From: Acidimicrobiia bacterium
Lineage (GTDB): Bacteria; Actinomycetota; Acidimicrobiia; Acidimicrobiales; Ilumatobacteraceae
Assembly: GCA_013821025.1 (NCBI GenBank)
Contig: JACDHN010000131.1
Coordinates: 1-7,330 of the forward strand
Length of the DNA stretch: 7,330 nucleotides
Reading direction: 5' to 3'
Under the pieces are notes generated by a model. It was given only the letters and a program-made list of their open reading frames with translations. It ran no database searches and was not told the origin of the DNA. Below are positions 6,547 to 7,330 of this stretch, one piece after another. Numbering within the stretch: position 1 is the stretch's first letter; each line of letters starts with the position of its first letter. The translations under genes and the position numbers were made by a program.

Positions 6547-7330
6547 ATGAGCATCCGACTCGGCTACCAGATCCCGAACTACTCGTACCCGGGCGGCGAT
6601 CCTGCCCGCATCTTCCCGACGGTCGTGGCCCAGGCGCAGGCCGCAGAAGGCGCCGGCTTCGACACCGTGCTGGTGATGGACCACTTCTACCAACTGCCTG
6701 GCCTCGGGGCGCCCGACGAGCCGATGCTGGAGAGCTACACGGCGCTCGCCGGGATTGCCGGAGCCACCGAGACGGTGCAGCTGTCGGCGCTCGTCACGGG
6801 CAACACGTACCGCAATCCGGCGATGCTTGCGAAGACCGTCACGACGCTCGACGTGGTCAGCGGCGGGCGGGCCGTGCTCGCCATCGGCGCCGGCTGGTTC
6901 GAGCTGGAGCACCAGCAGTTCGGCTACGACTTCGGCACGTTCACCGACCGATTCGAACGGCTCGGTGAGGCGCTTGACATCATCGTCCCGATGCTGCGTG
7001 GTGGGCGTCCGAGCGTTGATGGCACGTGGTACCGCACTGAGTCGGCGATCAACGAGCCCCGAGTGCGCGACACGCTGCCGGTGATGATCGGCGGCGGCGG
7101 GGAACGCAAGACGTTCGGCTTCGCCGCCCGGTACGCCGATCACCTCAACATCATCTGCGACGCCGACGCCCTGCCCCAGAAGCTCGAGGCCGTGGCGCAG
7201 CGCTGCGAGGAGGCAGGCCGAGACCGTTCCACGCTGGAGACCAGCTTCCTTGCGTTCGGATTCATCGCCGAGGACGGCGACCAGGCGCGAGCGATGCACA
7301 AGGCCTTCGCCGGTGAGCGCGGCCTCGACC
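6547..7330 (+). CDS. LLM-class (luciferase-like, probably F420-dependent) oxidoreductase, C terminus missing
   Basis: 261 complete codons are visible before the right edge, and no stop is seen; family members are usually about 290-330 residues, so a short C-terminal part is missing. The protein begins MSIRLGYQIPNYSY. It has TIM-barrel features of the bacterial luciferase family: 'AQAAEGAGFDTVLVMDHFYQLP' (32-53), 'ESYTALAGIAGATETVQLSALVTGNTYRNPAMLAKTVTTLDVVSGGRAVLAIGAGWFELEHQQFGYDF' (62-129), 'RFERLGEALDII' (135-146) and 'LPVMIGGGGERKTFGFAARYADHLNI' (177-202). The 'GGRAVLAIGAGWFELEH' segment is typical of F420-using members; cofactor use is inferred and the substrate is unknown. No Shine-Dalgarno precedes ATG 6547, so it may be leaderless. 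Divergent from the acyl-CoA dehydrogenase gene, with a 103-bp gap in which I see no confident promoter. Confidence 0.92.
   Translation, partial: MSIRLGYQIPNYSYPGGDPARIFPTVVAQAQAAEGAGFDTVLVMDHFYQLPGLGAPDEPMLESYTALAGIAGATETVQLSALVTGNTYRNPAMLAKTVTTLDVVSGGRAVLAIGAGWFELEHQQFGYDFGTFTDRFERLGEALDIIVPMLRGGRPSVDGTWYRTESAINEPRVRDTLPVMIGGGGERKTFGFAARYADHLNIICDADALPQKLEAVAQRCEEAGRDRSTLETSFLAFGFIAEDGDQARAMHKAFAGERGLD

Noticed and set aside
6444..6554. Longer acyl-CoA dehydrogenase start
   Set aside because: It would overlap the start of the divergent LLM gene, and AGGAG clearly marks ATG 6443.

Overview
The window is GC-rich and densely coded, with high GC at third codon positions and short intergenic gaps. 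It carries several families typical of high-GC Gram-positive bacteria: a SigK/RskA-type sigma/anti-sigma pair, a fasciclin lipoprotein, an F420-type luciferase-like oxidoreductase and an ACAD10/11-like acyl-CoA dehydrogenase. An actinobacterium fits best. A non-mycobacterial lineage such as the Acidimicrobiia is my guess, but the sequence does not prove it.

Layout. Bases 1-1029 (minus strand) hold gpmA, a 2,3-bisphosphoglycerate-dependent phosphoglycerate mutase, followed after 28 bp by the first ~84 codons of a cyclic-nucleotide-binding (CRP-like) protein that runs off the left edge. Bases 1030-1132 are a divergent control region. It contains a 26-bp-period tandem repeat whose two copies each read as a complete ECF-type promoter (CMATCC, 16-base spacer, CGAACC). 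Bases 1133-4967 (plus strand) look like one four-gene operon: (i) a membrane-anchored sulfite-oxidase-family molybdopterin oxidoreductase with an apparently internal Tat signal, (ii) a fasciclin-domain lipoprotein resembling MPT83/MPT70, (iii) an ECF sigma factor of the SigK type, (iv) its RskA-type membrane anti-sigma factor, whose start codon overlaps the sigma stop codon. Bases 4968-5144 are a convergent intergenic region made almost wholly of two tandem ~85-bp repeat units, each with a strong GC hairpin. The second unit ends at the stop codon of the next gene. Bases 5142-6443 (minus) encode an acyl-CoA dehydrogenase. After a 103-bp divergent gap, 6547-7330 (plus) encodes the first 261 residues of a luciferase-like (LLM) oxidoreductase that runs off the right edge.

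How the genes may work together. The central operon resembles the mycobacterial SigK regulon, where SigK drives MPT70/MPT83 fasciclin proteins and is held at the membrane by RskA. Here regulator, anti-regulator and two exported effector proteins sit in one transcription unit. The tandem promoter at its head would make it autoregulated if SigK recognises it. The second effector is a molybdenum oxidoreductase facing the outside of the membrane, which I do not recall as part of the mycobacterial regulon. The sigma factor lacks the cysteines I recall in M. tuberculosis SigK, so its signal is probably sensed differently. This cassette is the most interesting part of the window. The flanking genes are ordinary metabolism.
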